Positions 37,831 through 46,339 of a DNA stretch of 64,000 nt are shown here, one piece after another. A model generated the notes under the pieces. It ran no database searches. It was not told the DNA's origin and saw nothing but the letters and a program-made list of their open reading frames with translations. Position 1 is the first letter of the stretch. Each line of letters opens with the position of its first letter. Source of the DNA: Pedobacter cryoconitis (GTDB lineage Bacteria; Bacteroidota; Bacteroidia; Sphingobacteriales; Sphingobacteriaceae); contig JAAAFW010000006.1 of the NCBI GenBank assembly GCA_019352875.1, forward strand, positions 125,354 to 189,353. Direction: 5' to 3'. Both the position numbers and the translations under genes were made by a program.

Positions 37831-38011
37831 AGCTGTCGAATTTATTGGAAACAAAGAACGCCTTTAATACTAAATAAACGTCTGTTTCTAGTTTTTTTTT
37901 GAAAACATTCGAAATATTTTCAATGTGCTGTAACGAAAGTTAAACCTGAGCTACTTATTGGGTATAAAAAATCTTTCAGGGCCCGAAAGTAAACCAGACC
38001 TAAAATAAAAT

Positions 38012-38917
38012 ATGAACATGAAAAAGACATTTAAAATATTCGCAGCAGGTATCGCACTTGCAGGTTTATTTGTACTCAACGGCCCTGCACAAGCACAGAC
38101 TAAAACTAAAGCAACTGTAGTAAAACCTATCAAAGAGAAGACGATGCTGTGGGAGATTACCGGTAATGGGTTGCAGAAACCATCCTATCTTTTTGGAACT
38201 ATCCATCTGATCTGTGCGGAGAACTTCGAAATCAAACCAGTAGTAGCGGAGAAGATCAAACGAAGCGACAGGCTGGTTATGGAACTGGACTTTAGTAATA
38301 AAGAAACGCTGGCAGAATTACAGAAGGGTATGATGGGGGAGAAACCACTCAGCCAGACCCTGAATGCTGCCGATTACCGGACTGTAGATTCCCTGGTTCA
38401 GCTTAAAGTCGGTGCACCGCTTAAGAACTTCGATATGCTGACCTTACAAACGATCTCAAGTTTAATTTTAACTAAGTCTGCACCCTGTAAAGAAAGCAAA
38501 TCCTTTGAATTCGAGTTTCTAAAGATTGCTGCGGACCATAAAATTGCAACTGGTCAGATTGAGGGTGTAGCCGAGCAGCTCGGTTATCTTAAAAAAGCAT
38601 ATTCGGACGAGCGTACTATTGCAGATTTCAAAAACTATGACCAGCTTACGAACATGCTAACGGCAATGGGCAAAAAATATCAGCAGGGAGATTTGCAGCT
38701 GGTTTATGATGCAATCACTGCGCCGCAGTATATGGATGAGACTGCCATGAAATACATGTTAACCGAACGTAACCACAACTGGGCACAACGTATGCCGCAA
38801 ATGATGGCAAAGGAAAGCAATTTCTTCGCAGTAGGTGCAGCGCATCTGGTGGGTGAAAACGGTATGATCCATTTGCTGAGAGCTAAAGGTTATCAGGTTA
38901 AACCTATATTTAAATAG
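38012..38917 (+). CDS. TraB/GumN-family exported protein
   Basis: A 301-residue protein with signal peptide ending GPAQAQ. The family motifs are visible: LWEITGNGLQKPSYLFGTIHLIC near residue 48, RLVMELDFSNKETL, and near the end WAQRMPQMMAKESNFFAVGAAHLVGENGMIHLL, the two GxxH-type blocks of TraB/GumN proteins, which resemble EreA/ChaN-like hydrolases. A metal-dependent peptidase function has been suggested for the family. It is followed after three bases by an ECF sigma gene, so the three downstream genes probably form one operon. Confidence 0.88.
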   Translation: MNMKKTFKIFAAGIALAGLFVLNGPAQAQTKTKATVVKPIKEKTMLWEITGNGLQKPSYLFGTIHLICAENFEIKPVVAEKIKRSDRLVMELDFSNKETLAELQKGMMGEKPLSQTLNAADYRTVDSLVQLKVGAPLKNFDMLTLQTISSLILTKSAPCKESKSFEFEFLKIAADHKIATGQIEGVAEQLGYLKKAYSDERTIADFKNYDQLTNMLTAMGKKYQQGDLQLVYDAITAPQYMDETAMKYMLTERNHNWAQRMPQMMAKESNFFAVGAAHLVGENGMIHLLRAKGYQVKPIFK

Positions 38918-38920
38918 ACA

Positions 38921-39424
38921 TTGAAAACCCTGGAAAAAGAATTTCTTGCACTGATTGAGCAGCATAAAGGCATCATTCATAAGATCACCAAAATGTATAT
39001 GGATGATCGGGATGATCAGCAGGACCTGTTTCAGGAAATCTTATACCAGCTCTGGAAATCATATGCAGCTTTCAAGGGCGATAGCAAATTTTCTACCTGG
39101 ATGTACAGGGTGGCTGTAAATACGGCCATCATCTTCCTCAGAAAAGATAAAAAGAAGATAGACACCAGTGGCGAACTTCCCGAGAATATAGCGCAGGAAG
39201 AAGATCAGCATAACGAAAAAGAAGCCAGGCTTAAGCATTTCTATCAGGCAGTACAACAGTTGGAGAAAGTCGAGAAAGCAATCATATTTTACCATCTGGA
39301 AGATTACTCCTCCCGTGAAATTGGCGAAAGTCTGGGTATAACAGAAGGAAATGTCCGGGTTAAACTAAACCGGGCAAAAAACAAAATTAAAGAATTGATA
39401 AAACTACAAGGATATGAACTTTGA
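38921..39424 (+). CDS. ECF sigma factor
   Basis: A 167-residue sigma-70 factor with region 2 (DDQQDLFQEILYQLWKSYAAFKGDSKFSTWMYRVAVNTAI) and region 4 (LEDYSSREIGESLGITEGNVRVKLNRAKNKIKEL). It starts with TTG at 38921, as the conserved N-terminus allows no later start. It overlaps the next gene by 11 bases; that gene encodes a four-helix membrane protein that may be its anti-sigma factor. A TGTAAC-type sequence before the TraB gene could be its own target promoter, but this is weak. Confidence 0.92.
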   Translation: MKTLEKEFLALIEQHKGIIHKITKMYMDDRDDQQDLFQEILYQLWKSYAAFKGDSKFSTWMYRVAVNTAIIFLRKDKKKIDTSGELPENIAQEEDQHNEKEARLKHFYQAVQQLEKVEKAIIFYHLEDYSSREIGESLGITEGNVRVKLNRAKNKIKELIKLQGYEL

Positions 39425-40034
39425 TGATTTTAAAACAGCCTGGAACGACGAGCAGGCAGCAGATATAAAAGTACCGGCAACAATAGAAAAGTTAAAAACT
39501 GCTCATATGCCATTGGAACAGTTAAGAAAGAAAATGCATGGAGAATTTTATGTACAGCTGATCTCGGTGTTATTGATAGCGTTTATTCCGCAGATCTTCA
39601 ATTTCAGCCAGTCATTATACTTACCATTTTATGGGATGTATGCGGTATTCTTCAGCTTGTGTGCTTATTACCTGGCTAAACTTGTTATTTTTTACAAAAC
39701 ATTGGATGTAAATACTTTAAGTACCAGAGACAGCCTGTATGAAACCTATTATAACCTTAAACTGAATATTGAGGTTTATAAATCATTCACTTATTCACTA
39801 ACACCTCTTGCACTGATTTTTGGTGGATTAATTATTCTGAATGTAGGTGACGGTAAACTGATGAAAATGATCATTGATCATGGTTTGAAAGATACACAGG
39901 TAATTTGGGCTACAGTGACCTTTATTGTCGTGATGATCTCAGTGACAGTTATTACAGAACTTTATGTATCCAAACAATATGGGCGTTATGCCAGTCAGCT
40001 TAAAACATTGATTGACGAGCTTAAGGAAGGTTAA
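39414..40034 (+). CDS. Four-helix membrane protein, candidate anti-sigma partner
   Basis: A 206-residue protein. The soluble N-terminal 45 residues (MNFDDFKTAWNDEQAADIKVP) are followed by four membrane helices (about 48-66, 72-95, 123-142 and 160-182). No zinc-binding HxxxCxxC motif is present. Overlap of 11 bases with the ECF gene and the cytosolic N-terminal domain suggest that it holds the sigma factor at the membrane, as ZAS-less anti-sigmas do; this is inference. I do not recognise a named family. Confidence 0.6.
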   Translation: MNFDDFKTAWNDEQAADIKVPATIEKLKTAHMPLEQLRKKMHGEFYVQLISVLLIAFIPQIFNFSQSLYLPFYGMYAVFFSLCAYYLAKLVIFYKTLDVNTLSTRDSLYETYYNLKLNIEVYKSFTYSLTPLALIFGGLIILNVGDGKLMKMIIDHGLKDTQVIWATVTFIVVMISVTVITELYVSKQYGRYASQLKTLIDELKEG

Positions 40035-40036
40035 AC

Positions 40037-40630
40037 CTATTTCAACACCTTTCGCTGGCGCCTCTTCCAGAATAAGTACCATTGCTTATTAGCAGGGTAA
40101 GAGCGGTGACTCGTCCTGTTATTAAAGAAAATGGCTACCAGCAATAAGATTAATGCGCCTGAAAGCACAGGACTCAGGACATACCAGTAACCCAGTCCGA
40201 TAATCTTTTCGGAACCTATATTAGCCAGCAGAGCGGTGGCACCGCCCGGAGGATGCAGTGTTTTGGTCATTTGCATCAGCACAATCGATAAAGAAACCGA
40301 TAGCGCAGAGGAAAGCCAGATCTCTCCCGGAATCAATTTATGAACAGTAACCCCAACTATTGCGCATAGTACATGTCCGCCAATAAAGTTGCGCGGTTGA
40401 GCAAGCGGACTATTAATAATTCCGAAAATCAAGACTGCTGATGCACCAAATGAAGCAATCAGGAATAAATTATCATGTGCGGTAAAGTGGTCGCTGTGCA
40501 GCAGACTCAACAGACCAATTCCGCAGAATGAGCCTAAGAAAGTCCATAGATGCTCTTTGAAATCAATTAATGTTTCTTTGTAAAGAATGTAGCGTGCCTT
40601 CCTGGCATGCCGGCGTATTTTTGTTCTCAT
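40037..40630 (-). CDS. HPP-family membrane protein
   Basis: A membrane protein of about 197 residues with four to five helices and the defining motif TLHPPGGATALLANIG near residue 125. HPP proteins include chloroplast nitrite transporters; the bacterial role is unproven. The frame allows ATG 40660, but a TTTCTTTGC promoter-like block lies between the two ATGs, so 40630 (MRTKIRRHARKARYI) is more likely. It is convergent with the anti-sigma-like gene, with a two-base gap. Confidence 0.85.
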   Translation of the reverse strand: MRTKIRRHARKARYILYKETLIDFKEHLWTFLGSFCGIGLLSLLHSDHFTAHDNLFLIASFGASAVLIFGIINSPLAQPRNFIGGHVLCAIVGVTVHKLIPGEIWLSSALSVSLSIVLMQMTKTLHPPGGATALLANIGSEKIIGLGYWYVLSPVLSGALILLLVAIFFNNRTSHRSYPANKQWYLFWKRRQRKVLK

Positions 40631-40735
40631 CTTTGTAGTGCAAAGAAACAAAATAAGCATAGGATTTTCCGCTGAGGACCATCATTTTTCATCTTACCGG
40701 ATGCAAAAAAATGTAATTGCTTTCGCAAGCTTTCG

Positions 40736-40753
40736 AATATTATGCATAATATT
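40736..40753. promoter_or_regulatory. Perfect 18-bp palindrome upstream of the ECF sigma gene
   Basis: AATATTATGCATAATATT is a perfect inverted repeat ending 26 bases before ATG 40780. It sits where an operator or core promoter would be and could bind a dimeric repressor that gates the whole polysaccharide locus. AT-rich sequence makes chance more likely than the length suggests. Confidence 0.4.
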
Positions 40754-40779
40754 GAGTAAACCATTCCTAAGCTAACCAA

Positions 40780-41379
40780 ATGTATAATCCTGAATCCAAC
40801 CCTTTTGATAGGGAACGCCTCTTGTTGTGCAAAATCGTTTTAGGTGATCAAAAAGCCTTTACTGAGCTGTTTCATCAGCATCAGGCAATGGTTTATAATT
40901 TTGCTTTCAGGCTATTGAAATCTCAGGATAAAGCTACTGAAGTCGTGCAGATCATCTTTATCAGAATCTGGCAGAGTAGGGAAAGGTTAGGGGAAGTAGA
41001 AAACTTCGGTGCTTATCTCAACCGGGCTGTCAGAAATGAAAGTTATACTGCACTCAGAACTATTGCGAAGCAGCGGATCAGGGAAACAGAGCTTTCCGGT
41101 GAGGATCTTGCGAGTGAAGGCAGTACCGATGACCGGATTCTCTATGATGAATCTGTGAACCGTCTGAAGACTATTGTTAATACGCTTCCGCCGCAAAGAA
41201 AACTAGTTTACCAGTTATGCCATGAACAGGGTTTAAAATACCATGAAGTAGCAGATCAGCTGAATATTTCGTCAGGAACGGTGCATAAGCATATGAAACT
41301 GGCCTTACAAACTATCCGTTCAAATTTTGGTGTGGCAGAGCAGGGACTGTTATTGTTACTCCTTTACCGTTACTGGTAA
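40780..41379 (+). CDS. ECF sigma factor of SusC/FecR-linked type
   Basis: A 199-residue sigma-70 factor (Bacteroides expansion-type). Region 2 has AMVYNFAFRLLKSQDKATEVVQIIFIRIWQSRE, and region 4 has LPPQRKLVYQLCHEQGLKYHEVADQLNISSGTVHKHMKLAL. It heads a cell-surface signalling cascade: binding of sugar at the STN-type SusC downstream is passed to FecR, which releases this sigma to switch on the locus. FecR follows after 83 bases. Confidence 0.94.
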   Translation: MYNPESNPFDRERLLLCKIVLGDQKAFTELFHQHQAMVYNFAFRLLKSQDKATEVVQIIFIRIWQSRERLGEVENFGAYLNRAVRNESYTALRTIAKQRIRETELSGEDLASEGSTDDRILYDESVNRLKTIVNTLPPQRKLVYQLCHEQGLKYHEVADQLNISSGTVHKHMKLALQTIRSNFGVAEQGLLLLLLYRYW

Positions 41380-41462
41380 AGATCCGGACAAAAAATATTT
41401 TCATTTCCATTACCCCTGTTTCCTTTTTGTTGCGTCAGTAGTGTGAACCAAATTCAAACTAT

Positions 41463-42686
41463 ATGAACGCCGAAGGGAAAGATTACTATCCTCTTTTCAA
41501 AAAATACCTGGATCAGACTGCCTCTGAAGCAGAAATCCTGGAATTTATGCGGTTTGTTTCCGATCCGGCAAATGAACTCCTGATCCACCATTATCTGGTT
41601 GCGATACAGGATGAACAAGATCCGGGAGAAGGCTTAGACAAAATTCATCAGGAAGAAATTCTGCAGCAAATCTTCAGCTCCGATCGTGGAACCACCGGGC
41701 CACGTAAAACTATAAAATTTAAAAGCTTAATTATTGGCATAGCTGCATTGCTTTTGCTGGCCGGAGGCTATTTATCGCTAGTCAACGTCCCGTCCGGAAA
41801 ACAGACCAGCTACAAGCAATATACAGGCACTGTGAAACCGGGAACTGATCAGGCGACCCTGACTGTGGAAAACGGTAAAATTATTACGCTTACGGAGTTG
41901 CCGGAAGGAGAATTTATCCGAAATCATAACCTTAAGATCAGAAAGCAGCAGGGTGGATTACTTGTCTATGTTCCAGTCAATGCTAAGCAATCAGATAGCC
42001 GGAGACTAGCCATACATACGTTAAAAACACCCGCAGGCGGAAAGTTTCAGCTACGGTTGCCAGATGGAACACATGTCTGGCTCAATGCATCGACGACATT
42101 TAGCTTTCCGAGCTCATTTGCCCCGGGAGAACCAAGGAAAGTCAGGCTCGATGGAGAAGCTTATTTCGAAGTGGCATCATCGGTTGGACAATCAGGAAAA
42201 GTTCCATTCATAGTCAGTACGAAAAACCAGGATGTGGAAGTGCTGGGCACGCATTTCAATATTCAGGCCTATGCAGATAATGATAAAACTTTGACCACAC
42301 TGGCAGAAGGTAGTATTCGTATCCACCAGCAGGACCAGTCTTCCCGTAAGATTCGTCCCGGAGAGCAGGCAACTGTTGGAACGGCCCGTCAGCAAATCGA
42401 AATACATCAGGTTGATACCAGTATGGCACTCGCCTGGAAGAACGGTCTTTTTAAATTTAAAAATGCAGGAATCCGGCAGGTTATGCAGGAATTCTCCAGA
42501 TGGTATGCAATTGATGTAGCCTATGAAGGTGAAATACCCGACCTGAGGTTTAACGGTGAGGTGTACAGGGATATGAATGCCACGCAGGCGCTCAGGCTGC
42601 TGAATATGGCCAGTATCAATTTCAGGGTCGTCCAGTCGGTCAGTAATCCAGAAATCAAAAGAATTATTATAACCGGATCTAAATAA
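41463..42686 (+). CDS. FecR-family anti-sigma factor with DUF4974
   Basis: A 407-residue inner-membrane protein: cytosolic N-terminal sigma-binding part (residues 1-78), one membrane helix (IIGIAALLLLAGGYLSL, about 85-103), then the periplasmic FecR domain with FQLRLPDGTHVWLNASTTFSFP and VRLDGEAYFEVA. The C-terminal DUF4974 (IRQVMQEFSRWYAIDVAYEG) contacts the STN domain of the SusC partner. It transmits the occupancy of the transporter encoded downstream to the ECF sigma upstream. Confidence 0.94.
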   Translation: MNAEGKDYYPLFKKYLDQTASEAEILEFMRFVSDPANELLIHHYLVAIQDEQDPGEGLDKIHQEEILQQIFSSDRGTTGPRKTIKFKSLIIGIAALLLLAGGYLSLVNVPSGKQTSYKQYTGTVKPGTDQATLTVENGKIITLTELPEGEFIRNHNLKIRKQQGGLLVYVPVNAKQSDSRRLAIHTLKTPAGGKFQLRLPDGTHVWLNASTTFSFPSSFAPGEPRKVRLDGEAYFEVASSVGQSGKVPFIVSTKNQDVEVLGTHFNIQAYADNDKTLTTLAEGSIRIHQQDQSSRKIRPGEQATVGTARQQIEIHQVDTSMALAWKNGLFKFKNAGIRQVMQEFSRWYAIDVAYEGEIPDLRFNGEVYRDMNATQALRLLNMASINFRVVQSVSNPEIKRIIITGSK

Positions 42687-42713
42687 ACCAAATAACAACC
42701 AAATATAAATTGT

Positions 42714-42743
42714 ATGAAGAAAATAGACACAAAGCCGCGCTAA
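42714..42743 (+). CDS. Possible 9-residue leader peptide before susC
   Basis: ATG 42714 opens MKKIDTKPR and stops at 42743, 30 bases before a perfect hairpin and 204 bases before the SusC gene. Position and size fit an upstream leader ORF that could affect folding of the hairpin. Coding is not proven; a frame this short can occur by chance. Confidence 0.3.
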   Translation: MKKIDTKPR

Positions 42744-42772
42744 GTGCTGGCCAGGGTAGCCGAAAAAAAAAA

Positions 42773-42798
42773 CCGGACAATGTTCGAGCATTGTCCGG
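42773..42798 (+). other. Perfect hairpin between fecR and susC (attenuator candidate)
   Basis: CCGGACAATG (42773-42782) pairs fully with CATTGTCCGG (42789-42798) around TTCGAG. There is no T tract on the plus strand; the A run lies before it, so it would be a terminator only for minus-strand transcripts. On the plus strand it may mark processing or a partial stop that sets fecR and susC expression apart. Confidence 0.65.
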
Positions 42799-42947
42799 GA
42801 GTATGATTTGAGCTAACCCATCCCGAAGGATAAAACAGTATCGCTATTAACCCAAATCAATCAAAAGTAGGAAACCTTACCCTATCATACAATAGCTTAA
42901 AACAGCCATTAGTACCAGGTGCCCTACGTCCAAACTTATTGTTTTCT

Positions 42948-45900
42948 ATGAAAAACCAAGCTTTCAAGCCGGGTAAAAGACTATACCCGGCTTTATCGAA
43001 ATTGCTACTGCTCATGAAATTAACCACTTTATTTCTGCTCCTTGGCCTGCTTCAGGTAACTGCGGCAGTTCATGCACAGCGGATCTCGATCCGGCAAAAG
43101 AACCAGCCGCTTTCACTTGCGCTGGAAGCTATTAAACAACAAACCGGATATGTTTTTCTCAGCAACAGCTTTGACACAGAGAAAGAATCCATCACTGTAA
43201 ATATTAAAGATGCAGGTCTGGACCAGGCGCTGAAAGCCTGCCTTGGTAACCTGCCTGTCGACTATCATATTGTAGACAGAACCGTTGTGCTCACGCTGCG
43301 AAAAACAATTCCGCAGCGTTCGGCGCAACAAATCCTGAGGGGAATTGTGAAAGATGAAAAAGGAGTTACTATTCCCGGTGCAGGGATTAAGATCAAAGGA
43401 ACGCTGCAAACAACAACGACAGATATTAACGGCGCCTTCAGCATTGACGTTCCTTCGCCTCAGGCCGTACTGATTATCAGTTATGTCGGTTACCAAAGCC
43501 AGGAGATTGTGGCTGGAAACCAGAAAACACTCACGGTAAACCTGCTGCCTTCAGAGAATGCGCTGGAAGAAGTCGCTGTTGTTGGTTTTGGAACGCAGCG
43601 TAAAGTTTCCTTAACCGGTGCGCAGTCTACCATTGACGCGAAAGAGTTGAAGTTGCCCGTTGCCAGTATTACGCAGTCACTGGCCGGCCGTATCGCTGGT
43701 GTTGTAGGTGTGCAGCGCAGCGGCGAGCCGGGCAGGAGTACTGCCGACATCTGGATCCGCGGAATTTCCACTTTTGGTGGAAATTCCAGTGCACCACTTA
43801 TTCTGGTAGATGGGGTCGAGCGGTCTATCGATAATATAGATCCGGAAGATATCGAATCATTTACGGTCCTTAAAGATGCATCCGGTACAGCAGTTTATGG
43901 TGTCCGGGGTGCAAATGGTGTAATCATCGTAAAGACCAAAGTAGGTAAAGTCGGCAAGCCCTCAATTTTTCTGGATTATAATGAAGGCTTCAGTACTTTC
44001 ACCAGAAGACCGCATATGGCAGATGGGATCACCTATATGAATATGGCGAATGAGGCTACAACCGGCAGGGGAATGGATCCGAAGTTCTCACAGGAACTGA
44101 TTCAGAAGACCGCTTCAAAAGAAGATCCGCTGCTGTATCCCAATGTAGACTGGATGAAAGAAATCTTTAACCGGTTTAGCCGTAACCGCAGGGCAAACCT
44201 GAATGCAAGCGGGGGAGTCGATAATGCACAATATTATGTTTCCCTGGCCTACTATAATGAAGATGGATTCCTGAAAACTGACGACCTTTCCCAGTATAAT
44301 TCCAAGCTGGATTATAAGCGCTATAATTTTACGAGTAACCTCAACCTGAAACTAACCGGAACTACTAAAATGGATCTCGGGCTGCAGGGTTTTGCATCTA
44401 ATGGAAACTATCCCGGTGAGAAAACAGAAGATATCTTTGGGTCTGCAATGGATATCTCACCTGTAGAATATCCGGTTATGTATCCAGGCAATTTCATTCC
44501 GGGTAAGGCTTCCAATGGCGGGTTCCGGAATCCATATGCAGATCTGACCCGCAGGGGATACAGAACTGAATTTGATAACCAGTTGTACACCAATTTAAGA
44601 GTTACACAGGACCTCAAGTTCCTGACCGAAGGTCTGACTGCTACAGCGATGGTTGCTTTTGATGTCAAGAATAATAACTCTATTAAAAGATCAAAACGCG
44701 AAAGCACCTATTTTCCCGATACCAATAAACCCTATAACGAAGACGGAAGCCTGAACCTGGTACAGACATTTAACAGTGGTGGAAATTATCTGAGTTATGA
44801 ACCATCCCGTGGAGGAAACCGAAAGTTTTATACAGAAGGAGCAGTTAATTACGATCGTGCTTTTGGTAAGCACCGCCTCGGAGGCTTGGTGCTGGGTTAT
44901 ACGCAGGATTATACCAATCCATTTGCAGGAGACTTTACTTCATCTATTCCCGAAAGATTTGTTGGTCTGGCCACCCGTGCTACTTATTCTTATGATGACC
45001 GTTATTTCGGAGAATTCAATTTTGGATACAATGGTTCAGAACTTTTTGCACCAGAGAACAGGTTCGGCTCTTTTCCAGCACTAGGTCTGGGCTGGGTAGC
45101 ATCTAATGAGAAATTTTTTGAAGGACTCAAAAAATCAATATCCTTTTTGAAATTCCGATACTCCATTGGTACCACAGGGATTGGTAAAATTGCCAATGGA
45201 GATCTGGTCGGCCGGCGGTTTGCCTACCTGACATTGCTTTCCGACAATGCGCCCGGCTATCAGTTAGGTAAGAACTTTAATAACAGTGGTGGAATTAATA
45301 TTACCGACTACGGCGTGGAGATCAGATGGGCAGAATCAAAAAAGCAGGATCTGGGTATGGAGATCAGGACACTTAATGACAACTTATATATCATGGTCGA
45401 CCTGTTCCGCGAGAAAAGAACCGGAATTTTTCTGCAGCGCCAGTCCGTTCCCAGCTTTATTGGTTTGGTGAACTCACCTTATGCCAACCTTGGGGTAGTC
45501 GATAACAGAGGTATTGATGCGACCGTAGAATACAACGTTAAGATGGGCTCTTTCGATCTGGGGATTCGCGGAAATGTCACTTACAATAAAGATAAACTTG
45601 TCAATGATGACCGTCCCGAGCAAGCCTATCCCTGGATGAGCCATATCGGGAATAATATCCTGTCCCGTTATGGTTATATCGCCGAAAAACTATTTGACAG
45701 CCAGGACGAGATTGATGCCAGCGCTGTGCCCGGTTCAAAACAGCTCATTAAACCTGGAGATATCAAATATAAAGATCTTAATGGTGACGGACTGATTAAC
45801 GATTACGATAAAACCCGTATCGGCCGTGGTGATGTACCCAATCTGATTATAGGGTTTGGTTTCACTGCATCGTATAAAGGATTCGCTTTAAGTACTCTTT

Positions 45901-46328
45901 TCCAGTCTATGCATAATTCGGATATCATGCTGGGTGGTTCGGCTATTTTCCCTTTCAATGGCGGCGGCGGGCTGAGCAATGCCTACAGCAATATCACCAA
46001 TCGCTGGACAGAAGAAAACCCCAGTCAGGATGTGTTTTACCCGAGACTGGCTTATGGAGAAGATCAGAACTTTAACAATACACAGGCAAGCTCCTGGTGG
46101 GTGAAAGACAACAGTTTTATACGTTTAAAGACCGCACAGTTAAGCTATAACCTGCCACCGCGTTTTTCCGAGAAACTGAGACTGAAAAATGCGGCCGTTT
46201 ATTTAATCGGGACCAACCTGCTCACCTTCAGCAAATTTAAATTATGGGATCCCGAATTGCAGACTTCCAACGGAAATAAATACCCGCTGACTGCCAATGT
46301 ATCCTTAGGACTCAACATTAAATTTTAA
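42948..46328 (+). CDS. STN-domain SusC/RagA TonB-linked transporter (signalling type)
   Basis: About 1126 residues from ATG 42948 (an in-frame TTG lies three codons upstream). Long basic N-region and signal helix ending AAVHAQ. STN secretin/TonB domain at about residues 45-120 (PLSLALEAIKQQTGYVFLSNS). CarboxypepD_reg-like domain (GIVKDEKGVTIPGAGIKIKG), plug with VAVVGFGTQRKVSLTGA and SAPLILVDGVERS, barrel ending LNIKF. The STN domain makes it the sensor for the FecR/ECF pair upstream. It imports glycan fragments held by the SusD encoded downstream. Confidence 0.95.
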   Translation: MKNQAFKPGKRLYPALSKLLLLMKLTTLFLLLGLLQVTAAVHAQRISIRQKNQPLSLALEAIKQQTGYVFLSNSFDTEKESITVNIKDAGLDQALKACLGNLPVDYHIVDRTVVLTLRKTIPQRSAQQILRGIVKDEKGVTIPGAGIKIKGTLQTTTTDINGAFSIDVPSPQAVLIISYVGYQSQEIVAGNQKTLTVNLLPSENALEEVAVVGFGTQRKVSLTGAQSTIDAKELKLPVASITQSLAGRIAGVVGVQRSGEPGRSTADIWIRGISTFGGNSSAPLILVDGVERSIDNIDPEDIESFTVLKDASGTAVYGVRGANGVIIVKTKVGKVGKPSIFLDYNEGFSTFTRRPHMADGITYMNMANEATTGRGMDPKFSQELIQKTASKEDPLLYPNVDWMKEIFNRFSRNRRANLNASGGVDNAQYYVSLAYYNEDGFLKTDDLSQYNSKLDYKRYNFTSNLNLKLTGTTKMDLGLQGFASNGNYPGEKTEDIFGSAMDISPVEYPVMYPGNFIPGKASNGGFRNPYADLTRRGYRTEFDNQLYTNLRVTQDLKFLTEGLTATAMVAFDVKNNNSIKRSKRESTYFPDTNKPYNEDGSLNLVQTFNSGGNYLSYEPSRGGNRKFYTEGAVNYDRAFGKHRLGGLVLGYTQDYTNPFAGDFTSSIPERFVGLATRATYSYDDRYFGEFNFGYNGSELFAPENRFGSFPALGLGWVASNEKFFEGLKKSISFLKFRYSIGTTGIGKIANGDLVGRRFAYLTLLSDNAPGYQLGKNFNNSGGINITDYGVEIRWAESKKQDLGMEIRTLNDNLYIMVDLFREKRTGIFLQRQSVPSFIGLVNSPYANLGVVDNRGIDATVEYNVKMGSFDLGIRGNVTYNKDKLVNDDRPEQAYPWMSHIGNNILSRYGYIAEKLFDSQDEIDASAVPGSKQLIKPGDIKYKDLNGDGLINDYDKTRIGRGDVPNLIIGFGFTASYKGFALSTLFQSMHNSDIMLGGSAIFPFNGGGGLSNAYSNITNRWTEENPSQDVFYPRLAYGEDQNFNNTQASSWWVKDNSFIRLKTAQLSYNLPPRFSEKLRLKNAAVYLIGTNLLTFSKFKLWDPELQTSNGNKYPLTANVSLGLNIKF

Positions 46329-46339
46329 ACCCTGAAACC

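Noticed and set aside
37855..38011. ECF-type promoter (TGTAAC block) before the TraB gene
   Set aside because: A TGTAAC is present, but no second element at convincing spacing could be named, so it is not listed as a feature.
42192..42791. 199-residue minus-strand frame opposite fecR
   Set aside because: Antisense shadow; composition is not protein-like and the FecR frame is certain.
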